Positions 7,295 to 17,396 of a stretch of DNA of 27,579 nt are shown here, piece after piece. The position numbers and the translations under genes were made by a program. Positions within the stretch are counted from its first letter, which is position 1; each line of letters begins with the position of its first letter. The notes beneath the pieces are model-generated. The model saw only the letters and a list, made by a program, of their open reading frames with translations. It did no database searches and was not told the DNA's origin. Source of the stretch: Chara braunii (lineage: Eukaryota > Streptophyta > Charophyceae > Charales > Characeae); assembly GCA_003427395.1 (NCBI GenBank), contig BFEA01000549.1, positions 945,507 to 973,085 on the forward strand. The letters run 5' to 3'.

Positions 7295-9044
7295 CCTCTT
7301 CCTTTTATTTCCCCCTCGCTCATTCTATTCCCCCATTGCGCTCCTTGATCCGCCATCCTCTACCTCTCCCATAATCTAAGTTTAAAACTCTTTCTCTCTT
7401 CCAACTTGGCATGCAACTAACCTCTCCCTCTCACTTGTTACATTGCCAGGGGACAAACGGTGAAAAGAAAGTTGACCTCACGTGATGGAGAAAGAGGGCA
7501 AGGGAAGGATTGTCGGTCTCATGTGCCGCCAAGAAGGAAAGGAAGGAAACACTTGAGAAACGGTAAACGAAAATCGCGGCAAGATCAGAAGCCGGCTAGT
7601 CCGAAGCTGACTAAGGAAAGAAATTGTTGTTTAAGAAGAAAGGTCAGTTGACTCGACCAGAACCCGGACTGCATGACTATGAGAGGAGGATTAATTGACT
7701 GAGCATGGTAAAAGGAATGGGAAGTAAGCCAAAAGCAATGCGAGAAATTAGGCATGCGGGAAGGGCTATGTGTTGACCCCAATGGGGAATTGTATTGGAC
7801 TTTGCGCTTGTGTTTGATTTTGCAGGTAAGTAGCTTTGGGATGACTTGAGCGGAATTGGGCTTGTGACGTGCCAGCAATGGGGAGTGGAATGGATGAGCA
7901 AAAGGTTGTAGGGCCTTAGTGTAAACTCTATCTATGAATGGGGCCTTGGTGTATGAAGCGTTGAACAAAGGATTGAGAAGGGAGTGTAGTCTTGAGTGAT
8001 GAGAGTGTGAAGTAACCCTTTGCATGCAGATAGAAGCCTTGAAAGATTAAGGGCAGGCAACGAAACCATGAATGGAATACGTGGATCAAAAAAAAGATAT
8101 AAGGGCAAAGAGGGAAGACGGCATAGCCGCGCCCGATGATGTCATAGAACTGTTGTGTTAGGGAAATAGTGCGTGGCCTAAGGATGACGTTTAGCCTACG
8201 CACAAAAGAAGAGGAACTCTCAAGGAACCCCTGAACTGCTCGAGTATTGGAAGGAGCAATTGCTTGAGAACACAACCGAGAACCAGAGAAACTGCGCTTG
8301 CGGAAAGATCAACGAGACTACCACCCAGCGTGAGGGTTGAGCTACATCCCCAATGTCAAAGCCCCATCCATCTCAAAGCACTAGGTGGGGGTGACCCCGT
8401 GACGAAAGGCCCGCGCCCTGAGCATGAGCGTGGGCGGGTCGAGCCAACTGGGACCTGCAATGGGGTCGATGCAGGCTCGAAAGTCTCACGGGGTTTGGCC
8501 CTACAAAAATGGTGGAGGTGACGGGCATAGGGTTAACTGACCCTATCCATCCCGAGGGGGGCACCAGACGCATGGACACGTACATAACTAAAGATAAGGA
8601 AATGAGGACTTGAGTTTGCTCTTCCCTTTGAGATGATCAAATTTGAAAGTGGTTGGGCGCATGGCATGGCCATGCACACTCACTCAGGTCACCCCCTTGT
8701 GGAGTGGCTCTAGCCCCCCTTCCTTCGGTACTGGTGTTCGCCAGTCCGGGGAAGCTTAGGGCAAGTTGCAGGTCGACCCTTCCTCTTCGTTTGAAAGAAG
8801 GGCTCCGGCTACCTGGTTGGCGATTGGTGCTTCGGCTTCGGCCGAGGTCCAATGAAAATCCCACGGCGGAGTGATCCGACCGGCTGGGTGTTTTTCTTTC
8901 TCCTTCTTATGAGCCCAATGGACTCATGCACCATACACTTGAGATGTTTGAAGGAACCAACATGAACACAACGATAATCGAGAAGGAACAAGCCTGCCCT
9001 ATGAAGCGACAACCGAAAGAAGAGAACGGGAATGAAGGGAGTTG
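7293..9044. other. Long stretch without a supported gene
   Basis: I inspected both strands and found only short frames with no recognisable domain. The longest are a minus-strand frame of 146 codons at 7585-8025, a minus-strand frame of 115 codons at 7928-8275 and basic plus-strand frames near 7460 and 8264. 8300-8850 is GC-richer, with phrases such as GGGGTGACCCC and GGCTTCGGCCGAGG. I cannot match it to rRNA, tRNA or a transposon domain. It may include the 5' LTR and leader of element 1, but no primer-binding site was identified. Confidence 0.35.
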
Positions 9045-9563
9045 CTAGACTCCAAAGAAAACTAGCTCACCTTTGAAGATGCTCACGAAAAGGAACACAC
9101 TGTGTATGGATAATAGGGGAAGTGCCGCACACGATCCTGAGAAATAATGCGAGGTATGGGTAGGATGTGTTGGATGCACCTTGGGAAAGGCACTTGTACT
9201 ATGTGTGTCCCACTTGGGGATTGTGATCTGCATGAGGGGAAATTGAGCGTTCTGCCTTTCGGAAGGAAAGGGTGGGTCTGAACCAGTTGGGGCGGGTTGC
9301 GAAACATCGTTTCTATTGAAGTGTCGCCGGGTCTCATGTGTAGGAGGTCGGGCCACCGGGCTGTCAGGCAGGAGTTGGTCTCGCCGGTTGATTAGTAGCA
9401 CTCCCTCCCAGTTGGACCGAGCATAGCTCGACATCTTGCCTAGCCGAATGCGAAACGTCTCCTCAGGCGGGACAGCTGCTTGCCAGTAGACGAAGGAGGA
9501 CCGTTGCATGTGGGGCAAGGAGGGAGCCTCGGAAACGATTAGTAGCTTCTCGAAGTACGACAT
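9045..9563 (-). CDS. Hypothetical open reading frame, 172 codons
   Basis: This is the longest uninterrupted minus-strand frame in the gene-poor stretch. I do not recognise it. The N-terminal half reads like ordinary protein (SYFEKLLIVSEAPSLPHMQR, FRIRLGKMSSYARSNWEGVL). The C-terminal third is hydrophobic (LPLLSIHSVFLFVSIF) and ends just before GELVFFGV. No catalytic motif, signal peptide or zinc finger is evident, and no neighbour shares its strand. It could equally be a chance frame opposite decayed plus-strand DNA, which is why confidence is low. Confidence 0.22.
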   Translation of the reverse strand: MSYFEKLLIVSEAPSLPHMQRSSFVYWQAAVPPEETFRIRLGKMSSYARSNWEGVLLINRRDQLLPDSPVARPPTHETRRHFNRNDVSQPAPTGSDPPFPSERQNAQFPLMQITIPKWDTHSTSAFPKVHPTHPTHTSHYFSGSCAALPLLSIHSVFLFVSIFKGELVFFGV

Positions 9564-9674
9564 GGGAAAGGCTAACTCTTATCGGGCTGATGGAAGTGTA
9601 TGCCCGGACGACTGACTTTTGGTCCTACCGGGGTGATCGGGGTGATTCCCGATGCCAAAGGGGGTGTGCAAGAC

Positions 9675-10101
9675 CGGCAAGAAAAGGAATGGGGTATTCT
9701 GGGCAAACGAAGAGGGGTAATACCCTGTGCCGGAGTTGAGGTACCGCGCTCACGACGGTTGAGCTGTGCTTGAGGTATGGGATAAAACTCTACCGATAGT
9801 AACAGTGGAGAGACCACTTCGGAAAGAGGCCGATGAGGAGATGACCGTGCCTGTGTGTGAGATTGCTTGAGTTTTTCACATTTTGCCGGAGCGGCAAGAA
9901 AAGGAATGGGGTACTCTGGGCAAACGAAGAGGGGTAATACCCTGTGCCGGAGTTGAGGTACCGCGCTCGCGACGGTTGAGCTGTGCTTGAGGTATGGGAT
10001 AAAGCTCTACCGTAGTAACAGTGGAGAGACCACTTCGGAAAGAGGCCGGTGAGGAGATGACCGTACCTGTGTGTGAGATTGCTTGAGTTTTTCACATTTT
10101 G
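9675..10101 (+). repeat. Tandem duplication of a ~217-bp segment
   Basis: CGGCAAGAAAAGGAATGGGG begins a segment at 9675 and again at 9892. The two copies run in parallel to TTTTTCACATTTTG (ends 9885 and 10101) with only a few differences, such as GATAG versus GTAG and CACGACGG versus CGCGACGG. The copies are much more similar to each other than array units elsewhere in the window, so this looks like a recent event. No gene is recognised in it; the frames on the minus strand repeat because of the duplication. Confidence 0.92.
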
Positions 10102-10439
10102 TATCCCCCCCTCTGTAAAGCTGGTTGAGACATAAGTTGTTGGGAAGGGTCATGATTCTAGTCTATTCTCACCCCCCCTAAGTCCGCACGAGTGAGTAAG
10201 GACCTTGAGAGAAAGGGATAAAGTCTAGCTTGAAAGGAACCAAGAGAATGAACTTGGGTAAAAAAGGGGACCGTTCAGGGGTATCCGAGGGAGGTAGAAT
10301 TTGAGAATGGGGAGGTAAACTAGGCTGGACCTTGATGAGGGGTCTGAAATATTCTCATCCAGGATGTAGGCTGATCGGACCCAAGGGTCGGGGTCGGTGC
10401 TTGGTTGTGGAAGAATAGGGGTCGGGTGCTGGAACCAAG
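10102..10439. other. Spacer before the modular reading frame
   Basis: It contains a C-run (ATCCCCCCCTC) and G/A-rich DNA, with no supported gene. The modular frame is open only from about 10410 onward. Confidence 0.4.
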
Positions 10440-11249
10440 ATGGCGTGGTGGCTATCGTCCCCAAGCCAGCGGACTGGAAATGCCAATAGATATGTTGAGG
10501 ACGGGGTATCCGTCGTTCTGCCGGAAGAAGGGACCTGGACAGATCTAGAGGCGGCATATCGAACCGTGATGTTGGGCGAAGGGGACGCCTTCCTTTGGAT
10601 AAAAACATTGTGGACCAAGGTCATCCTAACCGAGCTAACGCCAAGCTTGACAGATCTGGAATTTCGGGGGACCGTGGAAGCCCAGGGCTGGATTTAATTG
10701 TCCAAGGAGGGAGAAAACGCAATGGTTATGGACTTGGCATTAGGGATAGTCCCGTATGAATTGTTTAGGCGGGCGGACCGGGAAGTTGTATGGGCAGCAT
10801 GTCAGCGGGAAGAGATGGAAATGGACAAGATAGATGTGCGGGTGGAACTCGGTGATCGAGGAAACGTAAGACGACCACTTAGAACGATGAGGTGTGTCCT
10901 ACCACCGTTCTTGGTTGATGCGGTCTTCGGAACCCGGAGTAGGCTGGTACGAATATGTCAGCCCATGTCAAGCCTCGGGTTGTACCAAGGTGCCCGACAA
11001 GACTTCTTCCGTCTATAGGTCGAAATGGAGCCCTTCGAAGGGAATTGGGCGAGAGAGTCAGCCGACATATTAAACTGTCTTAGCACGGATGAGGTATTTG
11101 TCTTAAGTCCTGTCCATTGGAAAATAATCTATAGGTATATAGCGATAGGGGAGACATTTTTGGATGGGCTGAAAGACCTATGGTATGAGGAAGAGGACGA
11201 TCTCACAGATGAGGAGAGAGATGATGCAATTGAAGACTGGTATTTTTGA
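10440..11249 (+). pseudogene. Modular protein of unknown function, module 1 (with N-terminal part)
   Basis: One frame stays readable for 270 codons with in-frame stops TAA at 10695 and TAG at 11016, ending at TGA 11247. The part after 10710 carries the module: an IDVRVELGDRGNV start, LPPFLVDAVFG, LYQGARQDFF, EPFEGNWARESADIL, STDEVFVLSPVHWKII, then IAIGETFLDGLKDLW and an acidic tail EEEDDLTDEE. I do not recognise the family. The segment before it (TWTDLEAAYRTVMLGEGDAF) may be the end of an earlier copy. It lies upstream of and in line with the gag of element 1, so it may be an accessory reading frame of that element, but could be a separate decayed gene. Confidence 0.6.
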
Positions 11250-11339
11250 GGGACGGGCCCACGGGGCAGGAATGTTAAGGGTGGTCGACGCTGTGCAGGG
11301 AACACTCGTGGCCAGGTAACAACGCTTAAGCAATTGAAT

Positions 11340-12048
11340 GTTTAGGGGATGGGAACCAAGGCGGCTCAAAGGTGGAATAGAGATGACCCTGCCAACGAGA
11401 AATGAATGGAGAGGAACGACCTGTGACTGGATAGGAGAAGAGATTGCATCAAAGCTACCATTCCTATGGGTAGAAAGGGTATGGAATCCTTTGAGAGAGG
11501 AGGAAGAATAAGATGACATAGCCGAAGGGAGTGTAGAATCCCTCGGGACGGTGTACCTATCAAAGAGGGGGTGGCACCTGTTCTGCGTAACGCTGGCATC
11601 CGGGCAAAATCCGATGTGGATCTTAGGGGAGGCCGAGCGACGGACTCGCGATATGGGCTACGAATTCGCTAATGAAGGGTGGGATGAAGTAAGCAGTAGG
11701 GTCGTAATAGGAGAATGGGAGGAGCTCAAGCTGCCGTGCTAGTTAGTCCAGGTCTGGGTGCCGCATTTTGTAGCGGGTTGGTTCGAAGGATACGAACACA
11801 TCCTCGCGGTGGCGGAAGCCTTGGACGAAATAGACCTGGGCTTCTCGTGGCTGGTCGACGACTACTATAAGATATCGTTGGAGGTAGGACCCTTCCATGA
11901 GGATGTCCTCGCCATCTTGAGGGTTATGAAGGATGACCGGACTGATGTGGACGACGGAACTGAGGATGCGCTACTTCGCCGCGAGGTGGCCGCCGACCCC
12001 TCGTATGTAGGCGACGTGTTCCTACTGTTTGAAGTTCTTTGGTTTTAG
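11340..12048 (+). pseudogene. Modular protein of unknown function, module 2
   Basis: The reading continues in the next frame over. It begins with IEMTLPTRNEWRG near 11380, runs through a Glu run with a stop near 11511, then VYLSKRGWHLFCVTLASGQN, RDMGYEFANEGWDEVSSRV and a TAG at 11740. It ends with PHFVAGWFEGYEHILAVAEA, LVDDYYKISLEVGPFHEDVL and an acidic tail rich in Asp/Glu. It aligns with modules 1, 3 and 4: GW..F.VTL.S, GYEFA..DEV, an AL..L helix, YYKISLE. Function is unknown; no metal-binding or catalytic signature is evident. It is decayed by one frameshift from module 1 and at least two stops. Confidence 0.6.
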
Positions 12049-12193
12049 CCCGAAGTGCGGCCCCTAAATCGGAGAGGGCACCAACAATGAGCGGTAGGAA
12101 GATGGGAAGTAGGGAGCAAGAACCGAGGTTGGAAATGAGAGTACAATGGGAGAGAGATTATCTCAGTAAGGATGAAAGGACTGAATCTAGCAA

Positions 12194-12892
12194 GTGGGGA
12201 ATCCCGATGGATGCAGCAGTCTACTGGAAGAAAGCGCGAAGAGGAGACACCGCAAGATGGGTCGAAGAATGACACTTTGGGAGAACAGGCCCCGTGAGAT
12301 CTTGCCGCCAAATGAGATAGACAATAGGGTAGAGATAAGTATGCCGACAAGGAATGGGGTGAGCAACCTGGTAATGGACTCGGTGGGAATAGAGTTGGTG
12401 GAAGATACAGTATACCTAGTGGTGGAATTGGAATGGCGTGCAAGAGGGGAGTTCGGGGGTGTGAACTTGGACCTTCCGGGACGCATACATGCCACAGGTT
12501 CTCTGTACCAGTTGGAGGAAGGGTGGCGCACCTTTGGAATCACCTTGGGTTCCAAGGGCGACCCCGTGCGAATGCTCGAAGGGGCTTGGCAAATAACGTG
12601 GCGAGAAGGGTTCGAATTCGCAGATCCGGAGCGGGACGACGTAACGACTGAAGTAAGGACCGTCATGGCAGGAACCTTTCCCCTGCCAAACGAAATCGTT
12701 CGAATAAGCCTGTCGCCCTTTCTACTAAGACGACTGGGGGGCGTGGAACGGATTGAGAGGGCGGTAGCCGCACTAGCTAGGCTAAGCTTCGAGGAAACAT
12801 TGGTGTATCAAGAATACTATCGGGCCTTTCTGGAGGGCCGTTTGAGGAAGAGCAGGGATACGAAGTGCTATGCATTTTGCGTGCAGCAGTAA
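12194..12892 (+). pseudogene. Modular protein of unknown function, module 3
   Basis: This is the longest intact stretch of the modular frame (about 230 codons). It carries VEISMPTRNGVSN, then LYQLEEGWRTFGITLGSKGD, WREGFEFADPERDDVTTEV, LPNEIVRISLSPFLLRRLGG and VERIERAVAALARLSFEETL, ending in YQEYYRAFLEGRL. The order of these motifs matches module 2 step for step, although identity is modest, so the modules are paralogous and old. The frame enters from 12039-12272 by a frameshift. The last residues (KCYAFCVQQ) are probably out-of-frame tail. I see no known domain. Confidence 0.6.
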
Positions 12893-13322
12893 CAACTAGA
12901 CCAAGGATTTCACTGGCAAGTGATTAAACTATGTGGGGAGTCATTAGGCGTGAAGTAAGTCGTGGAATGACCTATATATGACGTCTATCATTTATTCGAG
13001 CTACCCGAGGAGGAGGCAACCCAATAAAGAGGAAAAGAAAAAAGCAAGAGCAATGAAAAGGACGGGGTAGGAAGCAGGAGGGCAGCTAGCAATATCTGGG
13101 GCCATGGAAGGAACAAGAGGGATTTACTTATGTTTGAACCATGCAGGAATCCGCCAACCAGCGATGGCAATGAGGCGCACCCGAACGTCGCGACGACCCA
13201 CGCACCCGCGACCACCCACGGAGTGCAGTAACGGATGGGAAGTGTCGCTCCTAGCAAGCTACGAGGTTCGAGGAATCGACGTAGAATAACGAGTTGTAAC
13301 CTTGGGACGAAATCAAGGCTTT

Positions 13323-13604
13323 ATGATGGTGGAATACCTATGGAGCAGCATGAGATTCAATAGGGGGTCAGGAGACGACCTGTTTTACGATGTGTCGATA
13401 AAACACGGCCCGTTTTGGGGGAATTGGGCCTAGGAATTGCTAGAACTCATCGAGATTTTGATATTCGGGACGCCACGTCTGGCTTATGAAGAATATGAGC
13501 CAATAATTATTAGGTAAATAGGAATGGGAGAAAACTACCTTGCAGGGGTGGCTAGCTTGTTTGAAGAGTCCGTCAAACAAGGCAACCCTGAGGAACCGGT
13601 GTGA
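13323..13604 (+). pseudogene. Modular protein of unknown function, module 4 (C-terminal half)
   Basis: One frame with stops at 13431 (TAG) and 13515 (TAA), ending at TGA 13602, reads GSGDDLFYDVSIKHGPFWGN, WA-stop-ELLELIEILIFGTP, EEYEPIIIR-stop-IGMGEN, YLAGVASLFEESVK. This lines up residue by residue with module 1 (GARQDFFRL, EPFEGNWARESADIL, HWKIIYRYIAIGETFLDGLK). Its N-terminal half (about 12960-13320) is too decayed to read. The match shows the modular gene extended to about 13.6 kb. Confidence 0.55.
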
Positions 13605-14090
13605 GAAAATACTGGGGAAGATGGCCAAATGTGAGAACTAGCAATGAGTTGCTAAACAAAAGTGAGAATAATGATCTGCGTGAAGGTAGCAATTGGAGTC
13701 CTACTCTATCCAAGAGTGTGGCGGGAACGGACTGGGACGGGCGCTACCACCGAGGGCGCTAGAGGTGTCAAAAGGCTGGGAAGGTAAAAGGTCATCTCTG
13801 AAAGAAGGACCCACCCTGCCATGGATACGCCGCCTTAGATCCGATGCGCGATGGTGTCAAAACGTCGACCCATAGCGGCAGGCTTTCCAACAGAAAAAAC
13901 AATTGATACCCCGCGAACCGAGAAAGGAGGGCAGACCTGTTACGACCATCATAAAAATAAAAATATTAAAATGGCAAACATGGGAAGACTTTGAAACTGG
14001 GAGTGAGCCTTACGACCTGGAAATCCTAAGAACTTTGGACAATCTGCCATCCCGAAAAAAAAAATTTCCTATGTGCAGGTTTAGAGAAAG
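13605..14090. other. Spacer between modular frame and gag
   Basis: Short frames only (for example 80 codons from 13903 with KWQTWEDFETGSEPYDLEIL). The protein-like composition in the same direction suggests the coding region once ran through into gag, but no domain is recognised. Confidence 0.35.
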
Positions 14091-15720
14091 ATGGCAACTG
14101 AAGAAGAGGCAGGGAGTCTGCGAAGCAAGGGGAGTCAGAGCTTAGAGAAGGATATAGAATAGAATGAGGAGGCCGTGAGGGACCAAGAGTCGACAAGATT
14201 GGAAGGTACTAAGGAAGGAAGAAAGGAAGCCGCAGCTGGGGAAAGTTCGGGAAAAGCCAGAGTAAGCAAACGCGGGACCTAGGAAACTGGGGGAAATAGG
14301 GATAAAGGCAGCCTAGCACCGCGAGCATCGGATGGTGTGCTGCCAAAGAATAAGGCTAACGGACGCTCGAAAGAAATTAGCCGAGATAGAAAGAAGAACC
14401 ACTGAATATAAAGCAAAACTCATAGAAGAGATAATGAACGAGGGTGAAGGGGACTTCGTCGAGGAAAGGCCGCGGGAAGGGCAAGAAACAAACCAGGGCC
14501 GAGGAAGTCAGGATTATGTTATACAAAGGAGGAAAGATAGGACTAGGGAGCACAGAGAGACGCCGATTAAGAAAGGGAAAGAGAGGACGGAGTCTCCGGA
14601 AAGGGAGGTGGAAAAGGCTACTAACCCACCGACTATAGACAACGAGGCAAGTCGACCAGCGGTCTCACCCACAATCGCAAGAGGGTGCGAAGGACTTTGG
14701 AGCTTGAGAGAAAGGGTGCTAGGCTGGTTCGACCCGAAAGGGACGGCGAAAGCTGGAGAAGGGGTGGAAGCTGGTAAGGAAGAACAAGGCTTCAACACTG
14801 CCGGTGGAACGGGAGGAACTGAGGGGGGACTTAGAAAGATGGTGTCGTCCCTCAAGCGTGCACTAAACAAAAATCAGGGGTACCTGGCCGATGCCAAGAA
14901 GAAACTCACGTTCGACGGGGCAAAGAAAGAACTTTGCACCACTACTAAGATGGAGTGAGGAAGAGAAGATTGAGCACCTAGGGCAACATGTGTCACTAAA
15001 CCTAGGAAGGGACATAATGGTTATCGTCGCCACCAACGGATCCTGGAAGGAGGCCCAGGACGTAATGACGAGGAAATACCTGGCAGCCGAGAAAATGGCT
15101 ACGGAGACAGAGCAGGCTGCAGTGCAAAGAAAGAACTTTGCAACATATAACGATTTCTGGAGGCAAATCACCTTGGTAGCGTTGCGAATCCCAGGGGTTA
15201 TAATGAGTAAGTACTTCCTCAGATAATTCACCGAATTCGATAAAGATAAGATCCTACCAGCCTATTAACAGACCACGAAGTTTATGAATACACGGGACGT
15301 CGACTTCAGTACCATAACTGACATCGCTGAGAAGATGGTTGTAACCGACTCGTTGGCTCTGCTGAAGGAGAGAGAGGTCATAGACTTAACAGGGAAAACA
15401 GGAGACAAGGTAAAAAGGGGAATAGAGAGTCTACACGAGCACATCCACGGAGTAGACGACAAAATCGAAAGAGTGGAAAGCGCGCTAATGGTGATGCAAG
15501 CCCAAGTGATGCAAACCCGGGCGGCTCGACCCCCCCTCCCACCGCAAGAAGTTGTGGCCCCGACGGGCATACCTAACCGAGGATTCAACAGAAAAGATCC
15601 GGCCAGTGAACAATGCAAATATTGTAGGATGATTGGACACTTTGTGTGAGCATGCCCAAGGCTCAACCATGATATCATGCACAAAAGATGCTTTAGGACG
15701 CTACTAGGAGAAATCATAGG
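14091..15720 (+). pseudogene. gag: Element 1 gag with CCHC zinc knuckle
   Basis: Gag would form the nucleocapsid of the retrotransposon particle. A plausible start is ATG 14091 (MATEEEAGSLRSKGSQSLEK). The reading then moves between frames: 14332-14958 (charged, Lys/Glu/Arg-rich, ARKKLAEIERRTTEYKAKLI), 14891-15226 (capsid-like: RWSEEEKIEHLGQHVSLNLG, WKEAQDVMTRKYLAAEKMA) and 15284-15649 (a coiled-coil-like stretch, then the knuckle). The CCHC motif at 15614-15655 is C-x2-C-x4-H-x4-C with a TGA stop at 15647 inside the last x4. At least two frameshifts and three stops make it non-functional. Confidence 0.7.
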
Positions 15721-15757
15721 CCCCCGAGGAAAAAAAGTGAGAGAAGGTTAACAACAG

Positions 15758-16080
15758 TCGTATTTTTCATCACCACTTCAGGACACCCTTCACCACTTCA
15801 AGATGCGGCCTGCCTAAACAGGTGGTTTTCAGGGTCTTCGGACCTTTCACCACTTCAGGATGCTACCTACCTAAACAGGTGGTTTTCAAGGTCTTCGGAC
15901 CTTTCACCACTTCAGGACCATTCAAGATTTTCAGACTGCCCAAAACTCTCACTTCACTACTTCAGGATGCAACCTGCCTAAACAGGTCGTTTTTAGGGTC
16001 TTCAGAACTTTCACCACTTTAGGATCATTCAGGATTTTCAGACTGCCCAAAACTCTCACTTCATAATTTTCATTCCTGAA
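15758..16080 (+). repeat. Minisatellite between gag and protease of element 1
   Basis: About 58-60-bp units containing TTCACCACTTCAGGATGC, then CCTGCCTAAACAGG (itself an inverted repeat CCTG...CAGG), then GGTTTTCAGGGTCTTCGGACC. A second unit type contains TTCAAGATTTTCAGACTGCC and CAAAACTCTCACTTCA and occurs twice. Four to five units in total, some compound. It interrupts the gag-pol coding sequence. Confidence 0.85.
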
Positions 16081-16104
16081 TTTTCAGCTACCCGTTAACC
16101 GCTT

Positions 16105-17343
16105 GTGAAGAAAGTGAATTGGAACTCCTCGGGAGGGATGCGCCGGGCCATAATTGCACTTAACAACCTTGACGTCGCCATAGTAGAAGCCGAGCCAGTA
16201 GCAGAACTCGCGTGGGAACAGGCGCGAGAACACGGGCCGCAGACCAACTTTATACTAGAGAATGATGGACAAGATAGGGTGAACGTGACTACCAGGCAGC
16301 GAACAACAGAAAGGAAGGTCGTACAAGACTCAGTTATGGAAGATGTAGGGGATGGCTTGGGGGCGCCACAGGGAACGGAGGCGCAAGAGCAAGAGAAGGT
16401 TTACGGGAAACCTAGAGAGGAGGCGCCGATAGACAAAGCAACTTCAACCAAGAATAAATTCCGATATCAGATTCCCATCCTGACTATGCCCGAGATCGAT
16501 GACACCCTTAGCAAGCTACTAGGGACCATAGTGTCGGTCTCGTTTCAAACCATGTTACAAGCAAGTCCTAGGCTCCTGAAAGACCTTAGGCAGCTACTGA
16601 CGAGGCGGAGAGTAGAGATGGAAGAAGCGCCGAAACAGCAGGAAGAAGAGAAGAAAGATGAGGCACCGCGAGAAGTCGCTAACCTCCAAAGGATTCCCGG
16701 GGACCTAGAAGACCTAGAGAAGGCCTTCGTAGACATCCGGCTAAGCCTACCAGACCGCGAAGGAGGCGAAGTTATGAGGGCGCCGCCCGGAACGAAATTT
16801 AGTTTCCATGCGTTGACGGTAGGCAAGTTAAAAGTCCAAATTGGAAGCCACCACACCAACGCACTCATAGACGGGGGGGTTGAAATCACGCTCATTAGGA
16901 AGGACTTCGCCAAAATTACGGGATGTGCAGTAAACAAGGAGACAACTGGAAGCATCTGTGGGGCAGGCGGAGAGATCCCCTTCTCCGGGTATGTTACCAA
17001 GTATGCAGTCAAGGCCGGGGTGAGAGAGTCTATTTGGTCGTTCCAACGAATGACTGTCATGGACGAAATGGACCACGACGTAATCCTTGGGAGACCTTGG
17101 TGCGCAAATGTGGAAGTGATAGGAATGCACCTGCATGATGGAACATACATGGTAGACATAGAAGACCCGGTGACGGGACGTAAGGAGTTGCTCCGTCTCA
17201 TCGGGACAGGCGGTGACATGCCGGGGAAACTAGCAACACGGTCACCTTTGTTTGAGGAAAGTGCCAGAAAGGGGGGCTTCGCACGAATGGAAGGAATGAA
17301 TGAGAGAAAGGGTAGAAATCATGATCGAAGAAGCATTCAATAA
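16105..17343 (+). pseudogene. Element 1 pol N-terminus: aspartic protease
   Basis: A 412-codon open frame, the longest in the window. Residues 1-230 are a charged linker with no known domain (Glu-rich KQQEEEKKDEAP near residue 175). Residues about 230-370 form a retropepsin-like domain: GKLKVQIGSHHTNALIDGG, then VEITLIRKDFAKITGCAVN, and the second conserved box HDVILGRPWC. The catalytic box normally reads D-S/T-G-A; here it is Asp-Gly-Gly-Val-Glu (Asp codon at 16870), a likely inactivating change. The protease would cut the gag-pol polyprotein. The ATG is simply the first in the frame; in the living element this was presumably read as part of a longer polyprotein. Confidence 0.8.
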
Positions 17344-17396
17344 GAAGGAATGGGTCAAGATGGGATCACCACAGAAAAAGCGGAGACAGGAGGACG

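Noticed and set aside
7099-7356. Minus-strand frame with an Arg-Glu repeat
   Set aside because: It is a direct translation of the (CT)n microsatellite.
8300-8620. Possible rRNA or structured RNA in GC-rich DNA
   Set aside because: No conserved rRNA or known RNA motif could be recognised; only composition suggested it.
16545-17219. 224-codon minus-strand frame
   Set aside because: It lies opposite the protease frame of element 1, which has clear domain motifs; the antisense frame has none.
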